Of a stretch of 28,492 bases of DNA, positions 1 to 6,027 are shown piece by piece (within the stretch, counting starts at the first letter, position 1; every line of letters begins with the position of its first letter). Position numbers and translations under genes: made by a program. The stretch is from a virus. The stretch spans positions 1-28,492 of IMG/VR virus record IMGVR_UViG_3300044730_000193; one strand, written 5' to 3'. The notes beneath the pieces were generated by a model. It had not been told where the DNA came from and made no database searches. It saw nothing but the letters and a program-made list of their open reading frames with translations.

Positions 1-99
1 TCTCAATCTCCTCCTTGTGCATTGCTTTGGCTTGTTCAAAGCTCATCTTAACAGCCTCAAGTAAATCACCATCGTGTTCAAAGTGTGACTTAAGGTTGT
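1..99. repeat. 99-bp exact direct repeat, copy 1
   Basis: Bases 1..99 are identical to 28051..28149. The first mismatch is at base 100 (t versus c), and similarity then continues more weakly to the start codon. It lies within the coding sequence of the two paralogous small genes. Confidence 0.95.
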
Positions 100-130
100 T
101 GTAAATCCATTCAATACTGCTCTGTTTCAT
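1..130 (-). CDS. Small phage protein, 5' part (paralog of the gene at 27878..28180); continues at the other end of the window
   Basis: The gene starts at the ATG at 130..128 and runs off the window at base 1 after 43 codons (begins MKQSSIEWIYNNL). Residues from about 12 on are identical to the 100-aa protein at 27878..28180. If the molecule is circular, codon 44 is completed by bases 28492 and 28491 and the frame continues through 28492..28440 to a TGA, giving a 60-aa protein that diverges completely from its paralog after residue 43. It lies 12 bases after the RecE-like exonuclease, with a leader (TTTAACACCAACGAGAA) much like that of the 27660..27881 gene. The sequence is helical and charged, with no recognisable domain and no known function. 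Confidence 0.75.
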   Translation of the reverse strand, partial: MKQSSIEWIYNNLKSHFEHDGDLLEAVKMSFEQAKAMHKEEIE

Positions 131-142
131 TTCTCGTTGGTG

Positions 143-913
143 TTAAAGTGTTCCTACAACTGTGTACGAATCCAAATCCTCACCCAAGATGAAGAACTGC
201 TTGTACATTTCAATAGCCTCTAAAGTCTTGCGTTCTCCCTCTGCCACGAACTCGGGACTCACAGAGTAAATGCCGATGTCAAGGCTTGCCTTGTCAATAG
301 CGATGAAGAAGAACTTATCAATCGGCACTCCGAACAATCGGGTGTAGATAAATGCCTGCACATCATAGCCGTACTTCTTTGCAGAGTAAGGGAATGCTCG
401 TAGGTCGGTTGTTGTTTTCAAATCAGCCAAAAACCCTTCAGCATAGATGTCAGCCTTCGCCCTAAAGGGTAGGCCGCCAATCATGCCAATCTTTGGTACT
501 TCAAACTCGCAGCCAGTTAGCAGCCCAAGCACGTTCTCGTTGCGCAGGAGCGCATCAGAGATGCGTTGCGCTTCGTTGTACTCCTTACGGGTACAGAGGT
601 TGCGCTTGCCCTTTGCATCCTGCCACGCCTTTGCGTTCTTACTCTGCACCTCAATCACCTCGTAGTCCGCTACGCGGTGCGGCTCCAGAGCCATCAGGTG
701 AACGAGTCTGCCTACTGCAAATGCATCGGATTCATCGCTGCCATACTTTGTGACGTAGTGGTACGTCTTGGGTGAGGTGAGCAGGAGTTTACAAGCAGAG
801 GATGATAGGGCGTTCTTGCCGAGTACCCCGTAGTAAAAGTCATCATCGTGCATCTTCTCAAGGATTGTCTCCATATCCCAAGTGCTGCCATCAAGTAGTT
901 CTATTATTTTCAT
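143..913 (-). CDS. RecE-like PD-(D/E)XK exonuclease (DUF3799 type)
   Basis: A predicted phage recombination exonuclease that resects double-stranded DNA ends, probably working with the SSB-like protein. In the 256-aa product the order typical of RecE/DUF3799 nucleases is visible: an early G-x-x-x-H (VGRLVH, His72), then FRAKAD with Asp155, then DLK with Asp164 and Lys166, then the conserved Gln186 in YDVQAF. These form a complete metal site. I chose the ATG at 913 (MKIIELLDG) because it overlaps the upstream TGA as ATGA; a longer frame to 946 begins inside the neighbour. No single-strand annealing partner of the RecT or Erf type is recognisable nearby, so it may act in end processing alone. 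Family assignment is fairly secure, precise role inferred. Confidence 0.85.
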   Translation of the reverse strand: MKIIELLDGSTWDMETILEKMHDDDFYYGVLGKNALSSSACKLLLTSPKTYHYVTKYGSDESDAFAVGRLVHLMALEPHRVADYEVIEVQSKNAKAWQDAKGKRNLCTRKEYNEAQRISDALLRNENVLGLLTGCEFEVPKIGMIGGLPFRAKADIYAEGFLADLKTTTDLRAFPYSAKKYGYDVQAFIYTRLFGVPIDKFFFIAIDKASLDIGIYSVSPEFVAEGERKTLEAIEMYKQFFILGEDLDSYTVVGTL

Positions 914-1092
914 TTTGATTCTGTTTTGAATGTTGATTCGTACCATTGCTCAAATGGAACACTAACTGATGAATCGCGGTAAGCGTAACGCAAGTGTATG
1001 GTCTCAATAGTTTCAATGTCTTTTAGGATTGATTCTGACAGGCCACAGGTCTTGAGGTCTCGGAGCAGTTGGGAGATAGTTTCGTATTTCAT
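910..1092 (-). CDS. Hypothetical protein, 60 aa
   Basis: Small protein of unknown function beginning MKYETISQLLRDLKTCGL, helical at the N-terminus, with no motif I recognise. The start at 1092 is preferred over an in-frame TTG at 1146 because the repeated leader motif AAAACCAATC lies 2 bases upstream and the longer frame would overlap the upstream gene. Its TGA overlaps the exonuclease ATG (ATGA), so translation of the two is probably coupled. Confidence 0.65.
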   Translation of the reverse strand: MKYETISQLLRDLKTCGLSESILKDIETIETIHLRYAYRDSSVSVPFEQWYESTFKTESK

Positions 1093-1094
1093 TT

Positions 1095-1104
1095 GATTGG
1101 TTTT
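1095..1104 (-). promoter_or_regulatory. CCAATC leader motif before the 60-aa gene
   Basis: Minus-strand AAAACCAATC preceded by AATAATT, 2 bases before the ATG at 1092. One of six early genes carrying this element. No promoter is visible here, which suggests a role in translation initiation. Confidence 0.5.
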
Positions 1105-1106
1105 AA

Positions 1107-1433
1107 TTATTCTTCTGATGCGACTTGAGTTGCCCAATTCAGCCACTTGGTGTAGATGTCATCGGCAAGCTTTGGGGCTTCTCCATAAATGGATGTGGTG
1201 GGGTAAGCTACGGTGTTGGTGTAGCCATCCTCGTTATACGATTCTTCGACATAGGTAATCTCCATCTCGTAGTTGTAGAAGTCAACAACGTGAACGTAGC
1301 CAAGCCACTTGGCAAGAATCTCATCGGAGTTCTTATTGTCGGGGTCGTAATCCTCAAGGGCATCCCAATAAGACTGCGGTAGTAGGTCGGCATCTTCTAG
1401 CCAGAACTTTAGGTCGTTGTATGTGAATATCAT
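1107..1433 (-). CDS. Hypothetical acidic protein, 108 aa
   Basis: A strongly acidic protein rich in Asp, Glu, Tyr and Trp (starts MIFTYNDLKFWLEDADLL). The central segment WLGYVHVVDFYNYE resembles short early proteins of other Bacteroidota phages, as I recall them, but has no assigned function. Its ATG follows the stop of the 34-aa membrane protein by one base (TAAGATG), so it is almost certainly in the same operon. Acidic, DNA-mimic-like composition is common among early phage inhibitors, but nothing here proves that. Confidence 0.7.
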   Translation of the reverse strand: MIFTYNDLKFWLEDADLLPQSYWDALEDYDPDNKNSDEILAKWLGYVHVVDFYNYEMEITYVEESYNEDGYTNTVAYPTTSIYGEAPKLADDIYTKWLNWATQVASEE

Positions 1434-1434
1434 C

Positions 1435-1539
1435 TTACAGGCTTATTAGAAATTCAACAAGGGCAAGGCTGCCGATAAGGGTAAAGATAATCGCTAATGA
1501 AGCAACTGTCTTTGCAAGGTAAACTTTGAATTGGTACAT
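1435..1539 (-). CDS. Small membrane protein, 34 aa
   Basis: A very short gene reading MYQFKVYLAKTVASLAII followed by more hydrophobic residues. Residues 10-33 form one convincing transmembrane helix. The repeated leader motif AAAAACCAATC sits 2 bases before the ATG, and the stop is one base from the next ATG, which supports real translation despite the size. It may be an early membrane effector such as an exclusion or lysis-timing factor; this is only inferred from length and hydrophobicity. Confidence 0.55.
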   Translation of the reverse strand: MYQFKVYLAKTVASLAIIFTLIGSLALVEFLISL

Positions 1540-1541
1540 CT

Positions 1542-1552
1542 GATTGGTTTTT
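1542..1552 (-). promoter_or_regulatory. CCAATC leader motif before the 34-aa gene
   Basis: Minus-strand AAAAACCAATC, 2 bases before the ATG at 1539, in a short gap after the 70-aa gene. No TAnnTTTG promoter is present. Confidence 0.5.
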
Positions 1553-1557
1553 GTTAC

Positions 1558-1770
1558 TTACTTAATTACTCCGTTCGGTAGTTTTACCATCAAAGTTATA
1601 TTTGACTCGTGGCAAAGATTTTCGTAATACGCTGATTCCGAGCGATTATCGTTGACTATCGTTTCTATTCTGTATGACTCTAAAAACTTGTCTCTTTTGT
1701 CAGCCCCATTAGGAAAGTAAGACGCTATCATTACTTTAGGGTACATTTTCTGTTCTTCAATAGTTAGCAT
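1558..1770 (-). CDS. Hypothetical protein, 70 aa, first gene of an early operon
   Basis: Unknown protein beginning MLTIEEQKMYPKVMIASYF. The frame stays open to 1839, but that extension runs through a perfect TATATTTG promoter element and a CCAATC leader, so the ATG at 1770 is the likely start. Residues 30-70 alternate charged and hydrophobic stretches without a recognisable fold. It leads an operon that continues through the membrane protein, two hypotheticals and the RecE-like exonuclease. Confidence 0.6.
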   Translation of the reverse strand: MLTIEEQKMYPKVMIASYFPNGADKRDKFLESYRIETIVNDNRSESAYYENLCHESNITLMVKLPNGVIK

Positions 1771-1786
1771 AGTGCGTGGTATTTGT

Positions 1787-1797
1787 GATTGGTTTTT
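1787..1797 (-). promoter_or_regulatory. CCAATC leader motif before the 70-aa gene
   Basis: Minus-strand AAAAACCAATC, 16 bases before the ATG at 1770 and about 10 bases downstream of the TATATTTG promoter element, so it would lie at the 5' end of the transcript. Confidence 0.5.
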
Positions 1798-1806
1798 AAT
1801 TATACC

Positions 1807-1839
1807 CAAATATATAACAAATAATTTAATTACCAACAA
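1807..1839 (-). promoter_or_regulatory. Bacteroidota-type promoter (TTGTTGG-N18-TATATTTG)
   Basis: Minus-strand TATATTTG at 1814..1807 matches the Bacteroidota -7 consensus TAnnTTTG exactly. TTGTTGG at 1839..1833, 18 bases upstream, fits the -33 TTTG/TTG element. The surroundings are very AT-rich. It lies just after a terminator and before the 70-aa gene, as expected for the start of an operon. The same TTGTTGG block precedes the promoter at 6047. Confidence 0.65.
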
Positions 1840-1857
1840 TCCAATAAAAAAATAAAT

Positions 1858-1883
1858 AAAAAAAAGAGGGCTACTTGCCCTCT
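1858..1883 (-). terminator. Rho-independent terminator overlapping the end of the 45-aa gene
   Basis: Minus-strand stem AGAGGGC / GCCCTCT (arms 1883..1877 and 1871..1865) with a 5-base loop AAGTA, followed by a run of seven Ts or more. The loop and distal arm include the TAG of the 45-aa gene at 1871..2008. It ends the replication operon just upstream of the promoter at 1807. Confidence 0.85.
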
Positions 1884-2008
1884 CTGAATTGTGTGTAGCA
1901 AACTGCTATTGCTTGGTCTTTATTTGGGTACTCGCTTCCGATAGCCTCCAAGCAGCGTTGGATGTATTCGGATTGCTTTTCACCACTTTTGGGTTGAGGG
2001 ATTGGCAT
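1871..2008 (-). CDS. Small conserved phage protein, 45 aa
   Basis: Reads MPIPQPKSGEKQSEYIQRC then a helical segment ending AVCYTQFREGK. The pattern P-x-P-K-x-x-E-x-x-x-(Y/F)-I-x-R-C plus a late D-Q-A-I-A-V-C matches a short protein I recall from several Bacteroidota and other phages, where it has no assigned function. The two Cys could bind metal or form a disulfide. The ATG lies 29 bases inside the upstream nuclease gene. The last codons REGK-stop are written in the terminator hairpin, so this gene is the final one of its transcript. Confidence 0.75.
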   Translation of the reverse strand: MPIPQPKSGEKQSEYIQRCLEAIGSEYPNKDQAIAVCYTQFREGK

Positions 2009-2486
2009 AGGTTAAAACTTTGAATGAAACTAATCTTTGAATGTCTGGCAACTCAAGTCTGCTTATCACATCCTCTCTGCCTTCTCTTTGGTAGTATTTT
2101 CTTGTAGCATCTTGCTTTGTCACAAACACAGGCTCTACAATCTGCTCACATAGCCGTGCAAGTTCCTGCGTTCTCACCATGACAAAACCACCAAGCTCTG
2201 GCATATTAAAAGCGATGTACTCGGCTTTGCCGTACATCCATCCATTGTCACCTTTTACGTTCTTGAACTCCACCCAAATGGTGTTGGGATGGTTGCCCCC
2301 TTTTACGTCTACGGATGTTGTTCCGTTTAGCCGTGTAACGAAGTAGTCAATGTGATCGTAGATGTCGGTGTTGCGGTCTGACTTCTCACAGGAGTAGCCG
2401 ATGGCCTCGCAAGCCTCTACAAACCGCTTTGCAGTAATATCCCCAACTTGGTTGGAGTATTGCCTGCGCTCGTTACTAACTGACAT
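1980..2486 (-). CDS. PD-(D/E)XK-type nuclease, 168 aa
   Basis: Probable DNA endonuclease of the PD-(D/E)XK superfamily. Residues 44-75 hold candidate catalytic positions: D44-x-x-D47, then VDVKGG with Asp60 and Lys62, then WVEFKN with Glu73 and Lys75. This beta-hairpin layout is typical of resolvase-like and VRR-type nucleases. The N-terminus (VGDITAKRFVEACEAIGY) resembles the helix that opens such domains. The length suits a stand-alone enzyme. It overlaps its upstream neighbour by 11 bases and shares a transcript with the sigma-like gene. It could process recombination intermediates or host DNA; a RusA-like resolvase is encoded separately. Confidence 0.65.
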   Translation of the reverse strand: MSVSNERRQYSNQVGDITAKRFVEACEAIGYSCEKSDRNTDIYDHIDYFVTRLNGTTSVDVKGGNHPNTIWVEFKNVKGDNGWMYGKAEYIAFNMPELGGFVMVRTQELARLCEQIVEPVFVTKQDATRKYYQREGREDVISRLELPDIQRLVSFKVLTYANPSTQKW

Positions 2487-2880
2487 AAGCGTTGTATAGT
2501 GTCTCTAGTTCCTGCAACCTACCACGAAGGCATGAGCCGCAGTTAGTTGGCTTCACGGAGTCTTTGAATACTCGGTTGTAGATTTTATTTACTTCCGTTT
2601 GCTCAATAGCGGTGACGGTGTTCCTGCCACGCATCGTGCCAACAAACTCGTATTCTTCTTTGGTCAAGCATTCGGGCTTCCTGTATCTAAATAGCTTGTT
2701 TAGTTTCTCCTTACGGGCATCGCAACCGCAGTCCACGCCTGTGGCTTCGCTAAACCAATCCACCGCAGCCTTGATGCCTGTGGCAGTTGTGATTTGCTCA
2801 ATGGTATCACCCAAGCCGCTTGGCTTCTTTGTACGCTTCGTAGGTGTCTTGGCAGTCTTCTTGGATTCGCTCTCTTGCAT
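2476..2880 (-). CDS. Conserved phage protein with two CxC/CxxC-type motifs, 134 aa
   Basis: A Lys/Thr-rich flexible N-terminus (residues 1-21) is followed by GLGDTIEQITTATGIKAAV, then DCGCDARKEKLNKLF (Cys51, Cys53) and, near the C-terminus, NCGSCLRGRL. The paired Cys clusters suggest one zinc-binding site. I recall proteins with this DCGC-x-RK-x-KLN signature in many Bacteroidota phages, always unassigned. Starting at the ATG at 2880 creates a 74-base overlap with the sigma-like gene; a TTG at 2811 would shorten that to 5 bases and drop the Lys-rich tail. It may partner the sigma-like protein, on position alone. Confidence 0.7.
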   Translation of the reverse strand: MQESESKKTAKTPTKRTKKPSGLGDTIEQITTATGIKAAVDWFSEATGVDCGCDARKEKLNKLFRYRKPECLTKEEYEFVGTMRGRNTVTAIEQTEVNKIYNRVFKDSVKPTNCGSCLRGRLQELETLYNAYVS

Positions 2881-3343
2881 TTTTTAGTGTGTTGAAAATT
2901 GATCGTGCTGAAATCTTGGTCTCATCCGCTAAAGTACGGATGCTCATATCGGTGTTATGGTATAGCGCAAATATCTTTTTGTCGTACCAATGCCAGTCAG
3001 TTTGTGTTGACCATACCCTGTCGTATAGTTGGATGAGTTGTACCTCCGCATCTTCGTTGGCCTCCTCGTAGATAAACTCCTCAAGGATGTCCACATCTAC
3101 GAACTCGAATCTTGCTCTCTGGCGCATTAAGGTGGCGTACATATTGCGGAGCGTAACGTACACAAAGAAGGTGTTGACCTCCGTTTCGTTGTACATTATC
3201 TTCTCGGCATCATCCACATATTTGTACAACCTAACGTACATCTCCTGCACAAGCTCTTGGGCAAGGTCATCACTCGCCCCGAAGCTCTTGCACATCCGAA
3301 TCCAGTCCGTCTGTCGCTTTGCTAATACTGCGAGGAGTTCCAA
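2807..3343 (-). CDS. Sigma-factor-like regulator, 178 aa
   Basis: Resembles a small (ECF-like) sigma factor. Residues 20-75, with DDLAQELVQEMYVRLYKYV and the aromatic NTFFVYVTLRNMY, fit region 2. Residues 122-160, with SIRTLADETKISARSIFNTL, form a region-4-type helix-turn-helix. The linker (80-105) is very acidic. If functional it would redirect host RNA polymerase to phage late promoters. The reading frame opens with TTG at 3343; the next Met (residue 17) would cut into region 2, so TTG is favoured. It overlaps the upstream membrane-protein gene by 22 bases. It could instead be a terminase-like HTH protein, but both regions in order argue for sigma ancestry. Confidence 0.65.
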   Translation of the reverse strand: MELLAVLAKRQTDWIRMCKSFGASDDLAQELVQEMYVRLYKYVDDAEKIMYNETEVNTFFVYVTLRNMYATLMRQRARFEFVDVDILEEFIYEEANEDAEVQLIQLYDRVWSTQTDWHWYDKKIFALYHNTDMSIRTLADETKISARSIFNTLKNARERIQEDCQDTYEAYKEAKRLG

Positions 3344-3480
3344 GTGATTTCTACAATTACAACAAACAGAGCAAACTGCACCGTGTGCATCACAATATCT
3401 TCTTCAAGGTAGTCGGTCTTTGACCAGTTAGCCCCTACGATAAGCCCATAGATTGGGTAAAGTCCTACGTTAAAATTCAT
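3322..3480 (-). CDS. Small hydrophobic protein, 52 aa
   Basis: Reads MNFNVGLYPIYGLIVGANW, a polar acidic centre (KTDYLEEDIVMH), then VQFALFVVIVEITW. There are two hydrophobic stretches, the second long enough to enter a membrane or form a beta pair. I recall similar short proteins (YPxxGxxxG near the N-terminus) beside the DnaA-like gene in other Bacteroidota phages; function unknown. It overlaps the preceding stop by 11 bases and the sigma-like TTG start by 22 bases, so all three are probably translationally linked. Confidence 0.6.
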   Translation of the reverse strand: MNFNVGLYPIYGLIVGANWSKTDYLEEDIVMHTVQFALFVVIVEITWNSSQY

Positions 3481-3883
3481 CAAATGTGCGTTTAAGAGTT
3501 AGATACAATTCCTTGTATTTAGATAACTCCGCAACGACTTCATTGAGTTGATTTAGTTCTTGCATCAGTCCCTCAAAGTCGGGCTTGTCAATCGTTGCCA
3601 TAGGGTTCTCGTTCAAAACGCAGCAGGCAACATTGTAATAGTGCTGATAGTCTCCGTAGATTAAGCGTGATTGGTGCATCCTTACGGCATAGGCTACGCT
3701 CGAATGGTCTTTATCAATGGCTTCACCTAGTTCATGGAGCGAGGCGTGGCTGCGGAATGCTGATACGAATGCGGCTCTTGCGGTGGATTCTTTATGCGCA
3801 CGGCTTCCATTGTCTTGGAACCCCAGACGGGCGTAGTATTGCTCTTTGCTTACTTTTAGTTGGCGTATTTCAAATGGTCTCAT
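3470..3883 (-). CDS. DnaA domain IV-like DNA-binding protein, 137 aa
   Basis: Residues 36-75 (RAAFVSAFRSHASLHELGEA then DKDHSSVAYAVRMH) match the duplex-binding domain IV of DnaA, whose signature is DHSTVxxAxxK/R. No AAA+ domain precedes it, so this is only the DNA-binding part. The C-terminal third (residues 100-137) is predicted helical, possibly coiled coil for dimerisation. It could bind the phage origin or recruit or block host DnaA. The ATG at 3883 overlaps the upstream TGA as ATGA; an ATG two codons earlier (3889) is also possible. It sits directly after the helicase block, which supports a replication role. Confidence 0.7.
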   Translation of the reverse strand: MRPFEIRQLKVSKEQYYARLGFQDNGSRAHKESTARAAFVSAFRSHASLHELGEAIDKDHSSVAYAVRMHQSRLIYGDYQHYYNVACCVLNENPMATIDKPDFEGLMQELNQLNEVVAELSKYKELYLTLKRTFDEF

Positions 3884-4110
3884 TTGCATTTACAGAGTCT
3901 TGCTCTGCCCTCTTTATGATTGGTTATTATTTTGGCGATTGGCATAGTGAAGTGCTTGTGATCTTTCAGTCTTTTGAACTTCATCTCACTTGCCCATTCC
4001 ACTAAATTGTCATCTTTGTCTTGGATAATTGTGTAGTCCACCACTAGGTAGTCCACTCCATCTACTGCAAAGCATTCGTACTTCTGAAAGGGGGAGAATA
4101 TCTGCTTCAT
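3880..4110 (-). CDS. Hypothetical protein, 76 aa
   Basis: Unknown protein beginning MKQIFSPFQKYECFAVDG. The first 35 residues look like a short beta-strand pair (YECFAVDGVDYLVVDYTII); the C-terminus is basic (RARLCKCK) and may touch nucleic acid. It overlaps both neighbours by four bases in ATGA fashion, so it is embedded in the replication operon. Confidence 0.65.
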   Translation of the reverse strand: MKQIFSPFQKYECFAVDGVDYLVVDYTIIQDKDDNLVEWASEMKFKRLKDHKHFTMPIAKIITNHKEGRARLCKCK

Positions 4111-4436
4111 AGCGAGTCCTCAATTATCCCTTGCAGGCGTTGTATCTCGTAGATCATCTGCTCGCTATCAACGCGCAGCTTTGAGTTAGCCAAGTACATC
4201 TCGTTCATCTTGCCCTCTGTGAACTGGCGGTAGTCAATAAACTGCTGAAGCAATAGGTCTGCGTAGTGGCAAGACATAACGTGGTGCAGGAGGTCATCTT
4301 GAACTTCTCTGCCGTTTGCTTTGTCTGCTGCTTGCTTTGCTAACCACATCGCAGTACCTGCAAGCATAAGTTGCTTCTCCCGAATGTAGAGGTCGTGTGA
4401 GTCATCAGAAGGGTACATCGCTCGCAGGTGTTTCAT
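4107..4436 (-). CDS. Hypothetical helical protein, 109 aa
   Basis: An almost wholly alpha-helical protein (starts MKHLRAMYPSDDSHDLYI) with heptad-like spacing near its end (SEQMIYEIQRLQGIIEDSL). It starts 32 bases inside the helicase gene and ends in an ATGA overlap. A helicase accessory or loader role is suggested only by adjacency; no domain is recognised. Confidence 0.65.
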   Translation of the reverse strand: MKHLRAMYPSDDSHDLYIREKQLMLAGTAMWLAKQAADKANGREVQDDLLHHVMSCHYADLLLQQFIDYRQFTEGKMNEMYLANSKLRVDSEQMIYEIQRLQGIIEDSL

Positions 4437-5337
4437 CTAATTTTATTGGCAGCAAGTTACGGCCATTTATGACAAAACCGACATTACCCAACACGCTCTG
4501 TAAAACGAGCGGTGTCTCAAGGGGCGTGATGCGCCCACCCGACTCCATCTCCTTAACCTTTCGAACATGGATGTGCGTATAAATCCAATCGGTTTCATGT
4601 GCTGCGAATCGGTGAATAACAATCACGCAGTCGCTTCGGTTGCCCCACTTACCACCGCCTTCAATGTCTGAAGTGTTTGGAGGCATCGCCATCCCCTCGT
4701 ATGGGTGGCCTTTGTAGAACACCTTGCGCATTGCCTCCGTAACTGGGTGAGCGTTTACGATTGTCGTGACGTTGTTCTGATGCGCAAACACCCGAAGCGC
4801 AGAGGCTACCTCATAGTGATATTCGTGCATCCCTGTCTTGCCTAATTTCTTTTGGTCTGTTGATAGGGAGTTGTAGGGGTCAATCAAAGCACCCGTGTAG
4901 TTCCACTCGTTCTTGATGCTGCTCATTACCTCAAGAAGCTCAAAGGCGGTGAATAGCCTGTTGCCGTCTATGAATTGGAAGTACTCGTTGATGAAGTCCA
5001 ACTTGCGGAACATCATGCCCTCATCAATCCCTTGAATGGGTTTGCAAACCAAAAACTCAATGAGCTTGCGCTTTAGGCTTGGCACTTCGTTCTCTGCCGA
5101 ATAGATGAGCCACTTCTTGCCGAAGTTATATGACTGCAAAAGCATAAGGTAAAGCAGCGTGTGGGTCTTGCCTACGTTAGCGTGGCCGACCACTACGACA
5201 AACTCCCCATCTTTAAGTCGTAGGTATTGGTCTACTTCATAGACACCGAGCTTGCCCGTGTCATAGTACTTGCCTTTTAAGGCTCGTTGAAGGTATGGTA
5301 ACGAAGATTCGTTAGATAGTAGGTCTGGATGTATCAT
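4405..5337 (-). CDS. RecA-fold replicative helicase-like ATPase (DnaB/RepA type)
   Basis: A 310-aa P-loop ATPase. Walker A is GHANVGKT at residues 51-58, followed by the amphipathic strand WLIYSAENE typical of RecA/DnaB folds. Walker B is GALIDPYNSLS near 149-159, and TTIVNAHP and GNRSDCVIVIHR mark sensor strands. It lacks an N-terminal DnaB domain or primase, so it is a compact RepA/AAA_25-like enzyme that would unwind the phage fork or load host helicase. The ATG at 5337 is preferred over a GTG at 5355 because the CCAATC leader and TATATTTG promoter element overlap the longer frame. It heads the main replication transcript, which ends at the terminator near 1870. Confidence 0.8.
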   Translation of the reverse strand: MIHPDLLSNESSLPYLQRALKGKYYDTGKLGVYEVDQYLRLKDGEFVVVVGHANVGKTHTLLYLMLLQSYNFGKKWLIYSAENEVPSLKRKLIEFLVCKPIQGIDEGMMFRKLDFINEYFQFIDGNRLFTAFELLEVMSSIKNEWNYTGALIDPYNSLSTDQKKLGKTGMHEYHYEVASALRVFAHQNNVTTIVNAHPVTEAMRKVFYKGHPYEGMAMPPNTSDIEGGGKWGNRSDCVIVIHRFAAHETDWIYTHIHVRKVKEMESGGRITPLETPLVLQSVLGNVGFVINGRNLLPIKLDETPASDVPF

Positions 5338-5344
5338 TGATTCT

Positions 5345-5352
5345 GATTGGTT
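5345..5352 (-). promoter_or_regulatory. CCAATC leader motif before the helicase gene
   Basis: Minus-strand AACCAATC, 7 bases before the ATG at 5337 and 2 bases after the TATATTTG element, so it would lie at or near the transcript start. Confidence 0.5.
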
Positions 5353-5354
5353 CA

Positions 5355-5362
5355 CAAATATA
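5355..5362 (-). promoter_or_regulatory. Probable promoter -7 element of the helicase operon
   Basis: Minus-strand TATATTTG matches TAnnTTTG perfectly and is identical to the element at 1807. It lies 16 bases after a terminator and 17 bases before the helicase ATG. No clear -33 TTTG is seen upstream, only the T-run of the terminator. Confidence 0.45.
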
Positions 5363-5377
5363 GGAAAATAATTGACA

Positions 5378-5401
5378 TAAAAAAACCCCTCCGTAGAGGG
5401 G
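5378..5401 (-). terminator. Rho-independent terminator after the SSB-like gene
   Basis: Minus-strand hairpin CCCCTC-TACG-GAGGGG (arms 5401..5396 and 5391..5386) followed by seven Ts. It separates the SSB-like transcript from the helicase operon. Confidence 0.9.
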
Positions 5402-5429
5402 CTTCACACAACGACCTATTAAAAACCAA

Positions 5430-5870
5430 TCAGAAAGGGTCGTTGCGATTTGCGAAATGCTCAACGTGTGATGCGGGAGCTGAACTTGCACCTGTCATCC
5501 AAGCGTTAAAGGTCTCTGCGTTGGCAAGGATGGTGTTAACATCATGTTGCGCAGCGCAAGCGTACTCAACTGCTGACTTCAACGCCACTTGGCGAATAAT
5601 AGAAGCGGAGCGGTCATCGTTACCTTTAGGAGCGAATGAAGGGGCTGATTGGGTATAGCCTCCACCCGTAGATGCGCCATAAGGATTGGGGCGTTGGATT
5701 TTAACCGTGCCTTTCTCGTTCTTGGTGTACTCTACCTCATCGCCTACTGCGTAGGGAGGGGTCTGTGATTTTGCAAAGGCAGTACCGAAGTCTCCATTGT
5801 CGAAGCGAACTTCGAGTTTGAATAAATCCTGCCATTGACCTGTGGGGGTGATAGAAATAATTTTTGACAT
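5430..5870 (-). CDS. SSB-like single-stranded DNA-binding protein, 146 aa
   Basis: Residues 1-60 (MSKIISITPTGQWQDLFKLE onward) look like a short OB-type beta barrel, ending in VEYTKNEKGTVKIQRP. A Gly/Ser/Pro linker follows, then a helical region, and the protein ends NRNDPF, resembling the acidic D-x-P-F tip by which SSBs recruit partner proteins. I infer that it coats single strands for the helicase and exonuclease. The canonical SSB fold is not certain from sequence alone. The CCAATC leader lies 4 bases before the ATG and a strong terminator follows, so with the 46-aa gene it forms a two-gene transcript. Confidence 0.6.
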   Translation of the reverse strand: MSKIISITPTGQWQDLFKLEVRFDNGDFGTAFAKSQTPPYAVGDEVEYTKNEKGTVKIQRPNPYGASTGGGYTQSAPSFAPKGNDDRSASIIRQVALKSAVEYACAAQHDVNTILANAETFNAWMTGASSAPASHVEHFANRNDPF

Positions 5871-5874
5871 AATA

Positions 5875-5884
5875 GATTGGTTTT
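5875..5884 (-). promoter_or_regulatory. CCAATC leader motif before the SSB-like gene
   Basis: Minus-strand AAAACCAATC, 4 bases before the ATG at 5870. It begins within the stop codon of the 46-aa gene, so it cannot be tied to a separate promoter. Confidence 0.5.
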
Positions 5885-6023
5885 AGATAAATAAAATTGA
5901 TTGCTGCTCCAAAATATCAATACGAGCTTGAAGCTCTTGTATCTTGTTTTGAAGTGCTTGGATTTGTGCTTGTTGCACTTGCACCATTTCGGTGTAAACG
6001 TCTGAAGAAAAAGATAAAGTCAT
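5883..6023 (-). CDS. Small coiled-coil protein, 46 aa
   Basis: Reads MTLSFSSDVYTEMVQVQQAQ and then continues with Gln- and Leu-rich heptads (IQALQNKIQELQARIDILEQ) to residue 41, a strong predicted coiled coil, probably a dimer or trimer. It has its own promoter upstream and the CCAATC leader, and its stop lies 12 bases before the SSB-like ATG. It might be an oligomerisation partner or a small regulator; no family is recognised. Confidence 0.6.
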   Translation of the reverse strand: MTLSFSSDVYTEMVQVQQAQIQALQNKIQELQARIDILEQQSILFI

Positions 6024-6027
6024 AACT

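Noticed and set aside
5418-5431. Inverted CCAATC copy as a plus-strand leader
   Set aside because: It is on the strand without genes, at the end of the SSB-like gene; no plus-strand start follows.
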